Source: Chara braunii
Lineage: Eukaryota > Streptophyta > Charophyceae > Charales > Characeae
Reading direction: 5' to 3'
Assembly: GCA_003427395.1 (NCBI GenBank)
Contig: BFEA01000145.1
Location: 1,679,615-1,737,350, forward strand
Length of the DNA: 57,736 nt
Shown: positions 1 through 9,496 of the stretch, piece after piece
Numbering within the stretch: the first letter of the stretch is position 1
How the letters are laid out: every line of letters starts with the position of its first letter
The notes under the pieces: model-generated
Told to the model about the DNA's origin: nothing
What the model saw: the letters and a program-made list of their open reading frames with translations, nothing else
Databases searched by the model: none
Translations under genes and position numbers: made by a program

Positions 1-56
<56 letters not shown>
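1..56. repeat. (AG)n microsatellite
   Basis: Perfect AG dinucleotide run at the very start of the window; it probably continues beyond it. Confidence 0.98.
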
Positions 57-58
<2 letters not shown>

Positions 59-429
59 GACAAAATAGGGACTTGGTCGAAAGGAGCAAACACCGATATA
101 CAGATATGGAAGGAGATCGGCGTAGATCGGCGTCTTGTCGTGAACTAAGCTTCCAAAATGAGATGCAAGAGAATGAGAAATCAAGATGCGTAAGCCTTCT
201 GCTCTCATATTATGGCCCCAGGTCATGCAACCAGTCGTCAACGCACACACTTTCCTTGCTCAGGCACTGGAGATCTCGACCGCCACGTACCCAACCTCTG
301 TTCCACAATGATCGTCACCTTGCTAACTTAGTCTCTACGCCGACTCACGCAGATCTCGCAGTTCGTTGTGACCATCCAGCACATAGCCTTACAAAACTAC
401 AGTCAACTCGTCATGACTTTTCGACTTAC
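57..429. other. Unrecognised sequence
   Basis: No coding signal or repeat relationship to the rest of the window was seen here. Open frames are short and have no recognisable motif. Confidence 0.5.
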
Positions 430-717
430 TGTAGCGGACCTCTGGTTGGCCTGTTCTCATAGGCCTGTGTTCTATTCGGGGCAGTCCAGTCCAGACCGGT
501 ACCTCTATCGGTACCAGCCAGTCCAGTCCAGTCCCGTCAGTCCGCTGGGGTATACCCCAACTGTTGTCTGTTTTCCTATTCATTCTACATTTGCACACTT
601 TGGAGTACGTGCGCTTGAGTTTGGCGTGGGAGTTGCGCTGTGCCATCTCGCTCCCCCTTCTTCCTCCATCTCCATCTCTATCCCCGACGGAGCACCACAC
701 CGGGTGGGTCCGCCACA
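430..717. mobile_element. TGTAGCGGACC-terminated TIR element, copy 1
   Basis: A 288-bp unit starts TGTAGCGGACC and ends GGTCCGCCACA, an 11-bp terminal inverted repeat with one mismatch. It is related to 11385-11656 and, in opposite orientation, to 14012-14321. Shared internal landmarks are repeated CAGTCC tracts and the palindrome GGGGTATACCCC. It has no coding capacity, so it is MITE-like. In this copy and in 14012-14321 the flank next to the GGTCC/GGACC end is also homologous, so the unit may be the end of repeat R1 rather than an independent insertion. No target-site duplication was found. Confidence 0.6.
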
Positions 718-1880
718 CTGGTATCGGAGCGGGAACGTTCCCCGCTCCCCCCCCCACCGCACAGCAAGGAAAACAACAAAACCCGACAATGGGTTTTTTC
801 GCTAAGTTTTCAGCGGAAACGAGGAAAAAAAAAAAGGTGCAGCAGGAAGCCGACACGTGGCAAAAAAAACAAGTGTCATCAGGAGCGCGTGCGCGCAAGC
901 GCCAAGGCCAAGGCCACCGCACGCGCGCGCGCCACGTGCCCACGCTGGCCCGTTGCCCCGCCCCGCCCCACTCCGCTCCCGGATTATATTATCAAGATCC
1001 GGGATTTTTATGCTGTCGGGGTTTGAACTTTGACAATCGCTGGGCTTGCGCGTGCATAGCTGCCCTTGTAACACACTCACCATATTGTCTGTATGACTTT
1101 GTAGCGTGACACACTTCTGTTGAAGAGGTGCGTGCCAGCTATTCTCCCCCCCCCCCCCCCGCCGACGAGCAACGACCAGCAGGGCAGCAACGACGGGGCT
1201 GCTCTTTGCCCCCGCCCTCTTCCCCCCCCCTGTCGTGGCTGCTGCTGCCTACGCACGTGGCCATCTGCAGTGCCACGTGGCAGCCTGCTCCGAAGACTGA
1301 AGACCCCCCTGGCTAGGGGGTTGCGCCACATTATTTTTTTTACTATTTTTCTACTGCTGCAGCAGCAGTTTCACTGCAGCTCAAGATTCCCCCCTTGCCT
1401 AGGGGGCTGTGTAACTGTGGCAGTAGGGTGACTGATCAAACCCAACCCAAGATCATCATCATCATCCTGTTATTGCTGTGGCATCAGGCCAGCGGCACCT
1501 TGAAGGTCAAGATCCGGTGGATCTTGGTAGTGCTTTGCTCTTGGCCACCCAAGAGGTTGGTATTATCTCTCTCCACTAACCTACCCTCCCCCAACCCCAT
1601 TTCTCGCCCCCCCAATCATTTAATCATCCTTTCTAACTCTACCCTCTTCACTCATCTCCCACCACCTTTTTCTCTCCTCTCCTCCCCACTTACCATTTTC
1701 TACTAGCTCATCTCCCCCATCTCCCACTTCATTCCTTCTCTCTCTCTCACCTATTTCTCTCTTCTTCATCACTCTTTCATCCCCTTGGCCCCCCCAACTT
1801 CGAATTTTTCTGGTTTTCTTCTTTTCCCTTTCTCTTTGATTTAAATCTTCTCTTTTCTCCAAAAATTCAAATTATCTTAT
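430..1880 (+). repeat. Dispersed repeat R1, copy 1
   Basis: About 1.45 kb, homologous in inverted orientation to 12965-14321. Shared landmarks in order: the TIR unit, a GGGAACGTTCCC-type palindrome, a CCACGTG-containing segment, a GTTCAAACCCC-like B-box (minus strand, near 1020), homopolymeric C runs, a CCACGTGGCAG segment, a CCCCCT...AGGGGG hairpin near 1300, and a segment carrying GAAGGTCAAGA followed by a C/T-rich stretch. No protein family is recognisable; overlapping frames on both strands are low-complexity by-products of GC skew. It could be the untranslated part of a larger element. No mechanism can be assigned. Confidence 0.7.
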
Positions 1881-2250
1881 TCCCCCCGCCCTGGATTCGA
1901 ATTATCTCATACCCTAACCCTGGATCCGAACCACCCCTAGTTTTGTGAGGCTATGTGTAATGAGGCCTCAACAACCATTGATCTCATGCATTACTCGCTA
2001 GCCAAACAGAAGGCACCCTAAAGCTGTTAATGGCCGGAAAGAAAAAAGTAGCAGAACACAGGGCTTGAGAAGTTCATTCAAGCACAGAAGGTGGCACGTC
2101 ACAAACAAGGTCCTTTATAAAGTAGAATGGTGAAGATGTACCATTCGTGCGTCTGTCCTGGGGATTTTCAACATCTGTAGCTACACCATCATCAACTATC
2201 ACCAGTGATCAACATCCTGAGCCGCATAGAGACCCTACTAACTATTGATG
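1881..2250. other. Unrecognised sequence
   Basis: Contains a short imperfect duplication (CTGGATTCGAATTATCTC, then CTGGATCCGAACC). Nothing else was recognised. Confidence 0.45.
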
Positions 2251-2320
2251 TTCAGGGACGCTGGACCTGATTTCTAGCAGGTGCAGCTCCCTACCAATAG
2301 ATTGGAGCAACCTGCGCTGG
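2251..2320 (+). repeat. LINE 3' tail motif
   Basis: Carries GGGACGCTGGACC, then CAGCAGGTG-like and CTCCC..CCAATAGAT.GAGC blocks. The same ordered blocks occur near 3355 and 43890 (plus strand) and near 16190, 16790 and 55130 (minus strand), several times beside a poly(A)/poly(T) run. At 43890 they end the long LINE, so this is read as a LINE 3'-UTR end. Confidence 0.7.
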
Positions 2321-2544
2321 CCTATGATGGCGACGTGCTCGTGCCATTCCCCCTAGTAGGCTAGCCTTGGCTTTAGGAAAGAAGGCGAGGAAGGGGAAAT
2401 CCTTTCACACAAGTTTGTAGTAGCATTGGTCCCAAGAGAGAGCTGCATTGATTGGCCCTTGCCTCTTGCAACAAACAAGCAATCTCTGTGTTATAAGATG
2501 TATCAATGGCACCCAGCAGAAGACACCTCCACTTTTGAAGAAAT

Positions 2545-2990
2545 ATGTTTAGGTTGGGGAGGCGAGTGGTGTTGTGGGCCTTATGATGGCAATTGTGTCT
2601 TGTTGCACTGGACAAGGTCCAAGTGGATGCAGCAGAGATCATGGACCAAATCGAACAATAGGTCTAGATGAAACTAACACAAAAATGGCAAACCTTGAAA
2701 CCACGATTGGATCTTTTCCTGCAAGGAAAAAACATCAAGAAGGCAATAACTTCTTTCTGTCTGGACTGGCTAGTACGGAAAAGGGGAGGATTGATAGCAG
2801 AAATAAGATGGAGTGGGGACGGGGACAATTTGAACGACCATCACAATATAGAAAAGAAGCGGGACTATAGACTCATGTTTAAGGACTGGTTAAACATTGA
2901 TCCTTCTTTCCCATTATGTCCCCCCGCTGATTTCCTGGAACCCTTCCCGCCCCACCCCCTTTCCCTCACGACATGTAAAGAAAGAGGTGG
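2545..2990 (+). pseudogene. LINE ORF2 C-terminal fragment
   Basis: Conceptual translation gives a frame beginning MFRLGRRVVLWAL with in-frame stops (TGA after WAL, two TAGs before MKLTQKW), then CLDWLV, a Trp/Gly-rich linker, KKRDYRLMFKDWLNIDP and a Pro-rich end. The ordered blocks match the C-terminus of the plus LINE (IGRRAILWALWRR near 43080; NYRLIFHEWTNVDP near 43390) and of the minus fragment at 19469-20000. In L1-like LINEs this region follows the zinc-binding RVT tail. It is dead by stops and 5' truncation. Confidence 0.8.
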
Positions 2991-3668
2991 TGATCCGGTA
3001 TCCGCTGGACACGACCACACTCACAGGATGCGCCCGGCGGCCTCAAGACTCTTCAACGGCATGCCCCCTCCCGGGGGGTGAGGACAAGTAAGCAGCCAAG
3101 GGTTGAGCGGCAGAAGCAATGGTCTTGGCGCCCATGTCTTTCTTGAAACAGTCTGTTTTCCATGACGACCGTAAAAGGGAGATATAGTTGGTCATGCTTT
3201 ATCAGGCGCCCGCTTACAAGGGCTGAAGAGCCCCCCCCCCCCTTTTTTTCTTTTCCCATCACCCCTCCGCAGTCAATCCCTGGGACCCAGGCCAATCAAT
3301 GCTGGCAGACTTTTAACTTCCTGAGATATTTTCATACATTGTAGTATGATTGTACTGGACGCTGGACCCGTTTTCCAGCAGGTGTGGCTCCCCACTAATA
3401 GATGGAGCCTCCCCCATGATACTAGCGGTGTCTGCTCATGTCAGCACCCCTACTCTCTTCCCCCAAACATAATGCACCCTAAAAATAAATGTATACAAGC
3501 TATGTTTCCAGCCAGATATAGACAAAATGAGGGTGCGTTGTGTTCGGGGGAGGACTGTAGCAGGTGCCGCTCCCCACCAATAGATGGAGCAGCCCGACAG
3601 ACTAACCCTCAATCCTTAGAGTTTACACAAGGGCTTTTCTTGCAAAAAAAAAAGAGAAAAAAAAGAGA
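2991..3668 (+). repeat. LINE 3' UTR with two tail motifs and an A-rich end
   Basis: Downstream of the ORF2 fragment lie the recurring motif around CAATCCCTGGGACCCAGGCCAATCAATGCTGG (near 3280), a tail motif at 3354-3412 (GGACGCTGGACCCG, CTCCCCACTAATAGATGGAGC), and a second partial tail at 3550-3592. An A-rich tract at 3643-3668 ends it. The paired tails suggest two nested or tandem 3' truncated copies. Confidence 0.65.
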
Positions 3669-4305
3669 TTGACAGTCTCTTCAATCACCAATACCTTTCC
3701 CATATGTCGTCTGCCGGCACTGCACCCTGGCCCAAAAATCAATACCGGCCGTCGATTCGATTTATCAGCGATCACCCTTCTATTTCAGGCCATCGCGTTA
3801 CCCGACACACGTATGAAAGAATAGTTGGGAAAGGTACTGGTGGGTTAAGCACCCCTGACCCCTCTTCCAAGGGTAATCGAGAACGACCCCCTCCTTTTCT
3901 TTTCTTGACTGCTAGTCTCGGACCTCGTACTACTACTCCCTTATTGCCACAGTTGTTTGTAAGAGCTGTTTTTTTTTTCCTTTTCTTTTCTTTTCTTGTT
4001 TTTGTTCGAGAGAACAACCTGAGTGTCGTGTATCCTAACAATGGGCAACGGATGGAATTAAACGCCATTGTACCCGTTGAATACCCCTCAGGGACCCTGT
4101 TGAATCCTGTTTAACGGGAAAACGGGGGTCTCCCGTTGAATCCGAAAAAAATAGATTGGGGGCGTTGGGCCTCAGACACGTGACCCTACGTGCCCAAAGT
4201 TCCCAAACATTAAAACCAGAAAAAAAAATAAAAAATTTGACCCCCCCTACGAGTCCCCAAATATTTTAATTTAATTTTATTTTATTTTTTCCCCTTGAAA
4301 ATATG
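3669..4305. other. Unrecognised spacer
   Basis: A 136-codon open frame at 3704-4114 (plus) has no recognisable domain and a Phe-rich stretch caused by a poly-T run, so I do not call a gene. Near 4080-4140 are repeated CCGTTGAAT / AACGGG motifs that recur near 20060-20140. Confidence 0.4.
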
Positions 4306-4701
4306 TGATGGAATATACGGTACACACAAAAGATGTACACGAGTCACATGTAGACGAAAGTTACGTGTAGACAAATCTCGAAGTCAAAGCACTTAGAAAA
4401 ACATGAAGTACATCAGAAACGACTCCCCGACTCACGTTTCGACTGCCGCCGCGTAGTCATCCTCAGGGGGTTCCACCTTCAGCGCCCCACTACACCATTC
4501 CACCACTAACCCTCATCCGCGCTACTAATCACCGTCATTTCCGGAAACGCCGACGCTGTAAACGTGTTGGTCTTGAATGAGGAAAAACAATTCGTATAAA
4601 GAGATTAAGTACTCTGACACATGGTTCCTTACGGTCGGTTGGTGACAACTAAGTCAAAAATCGAGGCCCGTGGTCCCAATAGGTTATCACACAAAAAACC
4701 A
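4306..4701 (-). repeat. PLE pseudo-LTR, 3' copy
   Basis: About 396 bp, a direct repeat of 9497-9891 with scattered substitutions. Shared stretches include ATATACGGTACACACAAAAG, TTACGTGTAGACAAATCT, CACTACACCATTCCACCACT and ACTCTGACACATGGTTCC. Pseudo-LTRs of PLEs arise from tandem head-to-tail copies rather than from LTR priming. A hammerhead core lies at 4425-4470. Confidence 0.88.
4425..4470 (-). ncRNA. Hammerhead ribozyme motif in PLE pLTR (3' copy)
   Basis: Reading the minus strand: stem I CCCC (4470-4467), core CUGAGGA (4466-4460), stem II GACU (4458-4455) closing with AGUC (4444-4441) after one extra A-derived U, core GAAA (4440-4437), a tiny stem III AC-GUGA-GU, cleavage residue C at 4429, then GGGG (4428-4425) returning stem I. 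This is a complete minimal type-I layout. A stem III of only two pairs is typical of PLE hammerheads, which are thought to act as dimers. Cleavage would fall between 4429 and 4428. Confidence 0.8.
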
Positions 4702-4967
4702 AACACATCCCCCGGTCCTGGGCAGAATAAAAAAAGCAAACACTAACGCTAACGAAATGTAAAATCCAAACCCCATTTAGGGACCTAACAACAAATACTC
4801 CAGACGCTGCCTAGTGACCATGGCCAAAGACCAAACCACACAAAAACAGAAGACCATGGTACTCCAAAAGAAAAAAAGCAAAAAACACAAAACCCTGTCC
4901 GAAGAAAGAGACGAAACTGACACAGAACAGTTACTATGCTAAGGACTACCTCTCAAAATGTTCAAGA

Positions 4968-7254
4968 TTACACAGCGAACTCAATCAGTTCCACCGTCAG
5001 GTCCCAGATCCTATCCTTACAAAAGGCGAAACGTTTGAACACCCTTAGGAAGAAGTCCCCAGGAAAACCTTTCAAATGAAGCTCACGCTTCAAAGTCAAA
5101 ACATGAGTTGGGATTTCACTGCGTATTGTGGTATTTTGATCAATACGGTGTAAATGACTACCAATTACTGCACATTTTTGACTTTTACTGCCCCATGATT
5201 CAAAGGATTGGCCGTTCTGGACCTGCAAAACATCATCTGTCCAGATACAATGCTCGTTTTTAGATAACTGGACACTGCTGACATATGGAAACGTCTGACA
5301 CACTCGAATTTGACAACAAAAAAATCCCACTAGTTACACCCCTCATCCGTACGCTTGAGAGTCAGGTTGTCAGGATAGCATCGTTCAAAGGCCTTCCGAA
5401 TACCAGTCACATCCAACCCGGATGAGTGAGCGATAAAATGACCCACATCGTCGACTAATCTGGTAACAAAGACCAAAGTGTTCTTCCTCTTTGGACTCGA
5501 CAAAAAACAAAAATCAGCAAAAGCACACATGATGCATGCCAACGGGAGGCTCGTACTCTTCGCCATTGGTATTCCGATAACTTGTCTCAGCAACACACCA
5601 GTTGCATGCGTATATGTATGTTTAAGCTCTAGGCGCACAACATCAGGAACGTCCTCAAATCGAGCTTTCTCCACTGGTCACCTCCTGTTGTGAGTCTGAA
5701 AGTAACACCCCTCCCTCCGTGTATTAACACGTACAAAATTATTTCCTTTCCGAAAGTTCACTGAGATCAACCAATTGACAGCGTTCAGATTGCATTCATG
5801 CGAAAAGAAGACTGAACATTTCTAGGCAGCGACCTGTGTATCCTCATACAGTCTGTCAATCTTGGAATTTATCGACTTAAGTCTATCAGCTAGTAAGGAG
5901 ACACTAGGTAAGTTGAAGTGCTAGTTCTTGGGCAAGCAAAAAATCATATGGTTCAATGCTTTCGACACGGTTCTTCCTGTCCTTACCATAGGTTCACTAT
6001 AGGTTAGACAAATTGGTCTATATCGGTCTACATCCTTATGCTTCGACATAACGTATGAGTTGCCGAAAGAGACTGATTTCTCCCACTTCGTAAAGCGAGT
6101 CAACCCAATCCGTGCAACCTCCTCCTTAACAGTCCGTAACACGCAATCATCCGGTGGAAAAACCACCATGTACCCTGGATTACGCACGTAAGTATTCATC
6201 ATTGCTTCATATAGTCGTGAACAGAGCACAAGTGTTTCGTCGGGATTACGGTCCAGAGGGGTCATGACCATCCCACTGAATCTTGCTTTCACGTCTTTTA
6301 CATCAGCAACTTACAGCAAGTGCAAAAACTCTTTTCGACATATCCTTTCCGGTGACCAGACAAGAAGAGAGCCCCTCAATCTCAACATCAGGCGAAACCC
6401 TACAGTTCTTCCATCGTACAAAACCTTCCCGAATCTCGTTCTTCAATATGTCGTCCCTTCTTTCGACACAAATATTCTTAACATTGCTGACTAATGGATG
6501 TAGACCCTCGACACTGCTTAAGCGAAAGCGCACCTGTCCATTCTCCGTAGGAGCAGACAAACCTGAACAGTTACAGGCAAGCACACTTTTTGAGGCAAAT
6601 GACCTCTGATTGTGCAGAATATCCCCCACAGTCTGATTTTTAGTCAAAACTATGATATTCCAACGCGAATGTTTAGGAAAGCACGAGGGTAGCCCACATT
6701 CCATTAATTGGTCATTGATGACCGACCTTACTTCAGAAAGTATAATTCAATCATCAAAACCGATTCGAACAACCAAATCAGAATTGACGAAAATGCCATA
6801 TTTGATACGAAAAACTCTACCCAACAAACGACGAAGGTAACGCCTAGTAGGCTCACGGCTAAACTCCTTCACAACATTATACAACTTCAACAAATTTTTG
6901 ATTCGCCAGGAGAAATACCATCCAGTTGCCTAGGGTTTCGTAAAATCGAAACTAAAATTCCTTTATACGGTCCACTAACAGGTCTCCATTTTCGCAAAAA
7001 CAAAAATTCAAATTTGCCACCCTCCTCGAAAGCTAGTTTACGTTCACTCAAATAGTGTCTACAACCGCCAAACTGAATAGTGGATTTACCGAAATCTTTG
7101 ACAATCACATGGCAGGTATCGAGCCATGAGTTACCCCTTGGAAAGGACAAGGAAAACCTCCGTTCTTTCCTGTCAAAGGTAGACACTAAAACGTCATGTA
7201 CATGCAAAGTTTCGACATCCTGATCGTCCCGTTATACCCTAACGGGATAAAGGG
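4968..7254 (-). pseudogene. PLE ORF2: linker and reverse transcriptase (decayed)
   Basis: Reverse transcriptase of the Penelope type, which would copy element RNA at a nicked chromosomal site. Blocks in order: a linker at 7207-6887; a Cys/basic block with DILHNQRSFA and CNCSGL (6704-6303); fingers ending DVDRYRPICLTYSEP and ALNHMIFCLPKN (6292-5921); palm with QVIGIPMAKSTSLPLA and the catalytic LVDDV, followed by KRTDEG (5674-5330); thumb with FESWGSKSQK, SHLHRID and IPTHVLTLKRELHLKGFP (5330-4968). The two motif-C aspartates are intact. The motif-A block near 5830 reads roughly RCLEMF where YDxxxMF is expected, so its aspartate seems lost. Each block lies in a different frame or is split by stops. 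No longer functional. Confidence 0.85.
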
Positions 7255-7802
7255 CCCGACTACATTCCACATGTAGGGCGGGACTGTTTACGAATGCGTT
7301 CCTTCTTCCCAGCGAGGCACTTCTTACGATTACGTCTGCCAATACGTGGACCAGTTGAATTCAAAAAAGGGGATCACATACGAATATAGAAGGACTCTAA
7401 ATCTTGTAGCTCATGATCATCAGTGAGATCGATGGGTATTAGGACGTACTTTTCCCAGCTAAAGCATGCTAACGAACGATAAAAGTTCGATGGATTATGA
7501 TTTTTACAGGCATATTGATGTTCACGCCAATGTACGTTGACCGTGTGGGTCGTCTTACCAAAGAGACTTGCAGAATGGAGATACAGCTGCGTAAACACAA
7601 CTTGGATTCTCCTAGAAGGAGATACTGATACGTTTAAACAGGCGAATCCACGAGTCAACAAATTTTTGACACCATCTTAGTGCTACGCACAAGGTAAGCT
7701 TAACAATCGGTAGTCTGATGATAGCTTCAATGGTGGGATCAACCCCGCTCAACTGCCTTCGAACATTACGCAGGTAAGGAAATTGACGCCGCAGAGTCAC
7801 GC
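7255..7802 (-). pseudogene. PLE ORF2 N-terminus: GIY-YIG endonuclease (decayed)
   Basis: Begins just after ORF1's double stop with an Arg-rich stretch (RRQFPYLRNVRRQL), then after a frameshift the nuclease at 7661-7374: LFGKTTHT, HWREHQYA, FYRSLACFSWEKY, DLESFYI. These align with YIGxT, the RW..H helix, the central Tyr segment and the catalytic Glu helix of GIY-YIG nucleases. The His of HWREH and the Glu of LESFYI are present, but the expected catalytic Arg before Trp is His (CAT where CGT is one transition away) and the YIG Tyr is Leu. After another frameshift comes a basic tail, LNSTGPRIGRRNRKK then CLAGKKERIRKQ, ending at a TAG near 7257. It would have nicked target DNA. Confidence 0.82.
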
Positions 7803-8140
7803 ACTATTACTCACGGTTAGTAGCTTCAGCCTCAACGTCTTCGTCTTCTTCGTTTCCACTTCCAACATCAACTTCTTCCACCGTCAAAACCTTCACCGTT
7901 GCTTCCGTCTCATGTTCCGAGCCGTAATCCACTGCGGCCTTCTAGTCGGCAATATCGAAAATTGGGTTCATCTTCCCCGGTACTCAACACCAAAGCGCTT
8001 GCACATTACTTCGAAAGCTTTCGCATCCAAATCAATCAGATCGCGCCGAACTAAATCAAGGTAGCGAAAACACCCCACTTTACCGCATTCAGCGGTGATC
8101 TTCTGGTTGGAGGCCTGACGACTCTTCCCTTCTGCCTTAG

Positions 8141-8480
8141 TAACTACCATTTCGTCAAAATGGACATTTTTTATTTTTTGAATGAAATGGAAACTTTTTT
8201 TTCCAACGTTTTGGCCGAAAACTCGTATAAATTTTGCTGCTCCAGACCCCTTGGATGTATCAGGACTAAGCTTGAGACCAGATACATCCAAGGGGGACTG
8301 CCTGGATGTATCTGGTCTCAAGCTAGGTCCAGATACATACAGCGGATCCTGCGTTTTAAAAACGCTGGACCCTCAAGAGCAACAAATTTAGACTGAGTTT
8401 TCGGCCAAAAAAGTTGAAAAAACTCAATTTCAATTTCGTTCAAAAAATAAAAAATGTCAATTTCGACGAAATAACAGTTA
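8141..8480. mobile_element. Foldback MITE inserted in PLE ORF1
   Basis: Long imperfect inverted arms, about 8141-8243 and 8372-8480. Shared landmarks are ATTTCGTCRAAAT, GACATTTTTTATTTTTTGAA and TTGGCCGAAAACTC. The loop contains a second, nested hairpin (8269-8324). It interrupts the ORF1 frame between a basic segment and KAEGKSRQ. A related arm (CATTTCGTCAAAATGGA) occurs at 35800-35830. Outer bases TAACT are themselves part of the inverted arms, so the exact ends and duplication are uncertain. Confidence 0.82.
8269..8324. repeat. Perfect 22-bp hairpin in MITE centre
   Basis: Arm 8269-8290 is the exact reverse complement of 8303-8324, with a 12-base loop. Each arm holds GGATGTATCTGGTCTCAAGC or its complement. 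Weaker outer copies of GATGTATCAGGACT (8254-8267) and GGTCCAGATACAT (8326-8338) extend the symmetry to four motif copies. Confidence 0.92.
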
Positions 8481-9496
8481 GTACGGGACTTCACCTTCGG
8501 TGTCCGTGACTTAAGTCGAGGGGTCAACCTAATAGGTTTTGACCCGGAGCGCCTTACATGTGTACGTTTTGGAGGAATAACCATAGGGGGGTTATCTTCA
8601 AAAAACGGGCTCTACACCCCTCTTCCTCTTCTCACCGATTGTTAAATGCCCGGTCCTTGCGCTTAAATCACCAGTCCCGTCATCGCTGTCACCATCAGAG
8701 TCGTGCGCTAGAGGCAGGCGCCTTGGCTTTGGTTTTGCCCTTGATAGCCTTACGGAGCTCGCGACGTATCTCATCACGTAGTTCTCCGATCTTCAAAGAG
8801 AGTTGAAGGTCAACACTCTTTGCCAATTTCAAATTATTTTCCTCCGGTTTCTTCGCCTTCTCCGCCTTACGGGCGATTCACTGGTCCCTCTCCATCTTTT
8901 CCTCCTCTTCGCGCTGCTTAGCAAACTCCTTCGCTTTCCTCTTTGCATCCTTCTCGTCCTTCTTCGAGCGTTTGAGCTGAACATACTCCTGCAAGCTAGC
9001 GACATTACGTCCTAGCTTCTCGACCTCAAATGTGATATGTGACTCGCCAGATGAGGACAATTTCACCTGATGACCACGCCGAGGTGAAGACGAACGTCCT
9101 CTGTAGGAATCTCTTGAAGTTGACGGCGTGTCAAACCAACTGCAATGGTTGGCATACTGACCGATCTTGTTACACTTGAAACACCCAAGCGGGCCCCACC
9201 GCTAATTGCGATCACGATCCCGGTCGTGGTCCCGATCCCAATCCCGATCTCGATCATGATCCTGATCTCGGTTACGATCCTGGTCATAATCACGATCTCG
9301 ATCACGTTCTCCTCTGCCATTAGTGTTGCCGCCTTGGTTATTCCGCGACCCTTCACTTGCCATACTCCGCACTCCGAAGTATTGAAGACACAACTCAAAA
9401 AAACTTGCAAAACTAGATGTAGCCTATGAGGTAGGTAGTCATGCTCACTTATCTCAGCTTGGTCCGAGATAGTTCACACGTTACGTGGTAGATGTG

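Larger units (their letters stand above)
7807..9363 (-). pseudogene. PLE ORF1: zinc knuckle, coiled coil, acidic tail (decayed)
   Basis: ATG at 9363-9361 (MASEGSRNN). About 35 residues of alternating Arg/Asp (a repetitive DNA tract, 9205-9310) end in an in-frame stop. A knuckle GCFKCNKIGQYANHC follows, in which the His of CX2CX4HX4C is Gln (CAG). Then a Ser/Arg patch and a Lys/Glu-rich coiled coil (EEEEKMERDQ, in-frame TGA, IARKAEKAKKPEENN, ELRDEIRRELRKAIKGK). After a frameshift, DGDSDDGTGD and a basic segment are interrupted by the MITE at 8141-8480. Beyond it come KAEGKSRQASNQ, CFRYLDLVRRDLIDLDAKAFEV and an acidic tail (SGNEEDEDVEAEATNRE) ending TAA TAG at 7812-7807. Probably a nucleic-acid-binding, gag-like protein. 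Confidence 0.75.

Noticed and set aside
389-1109. Overlapping frames on both strands in R1 as genes
   Set aside because: They track GC skew and homopolymers, are not conserved in frame in the second R1 copy, and show no domain.
5478-6609. Plus-strand frames within the PLE
   Set aside because: They are antisense shadows of the minus-strand RT.
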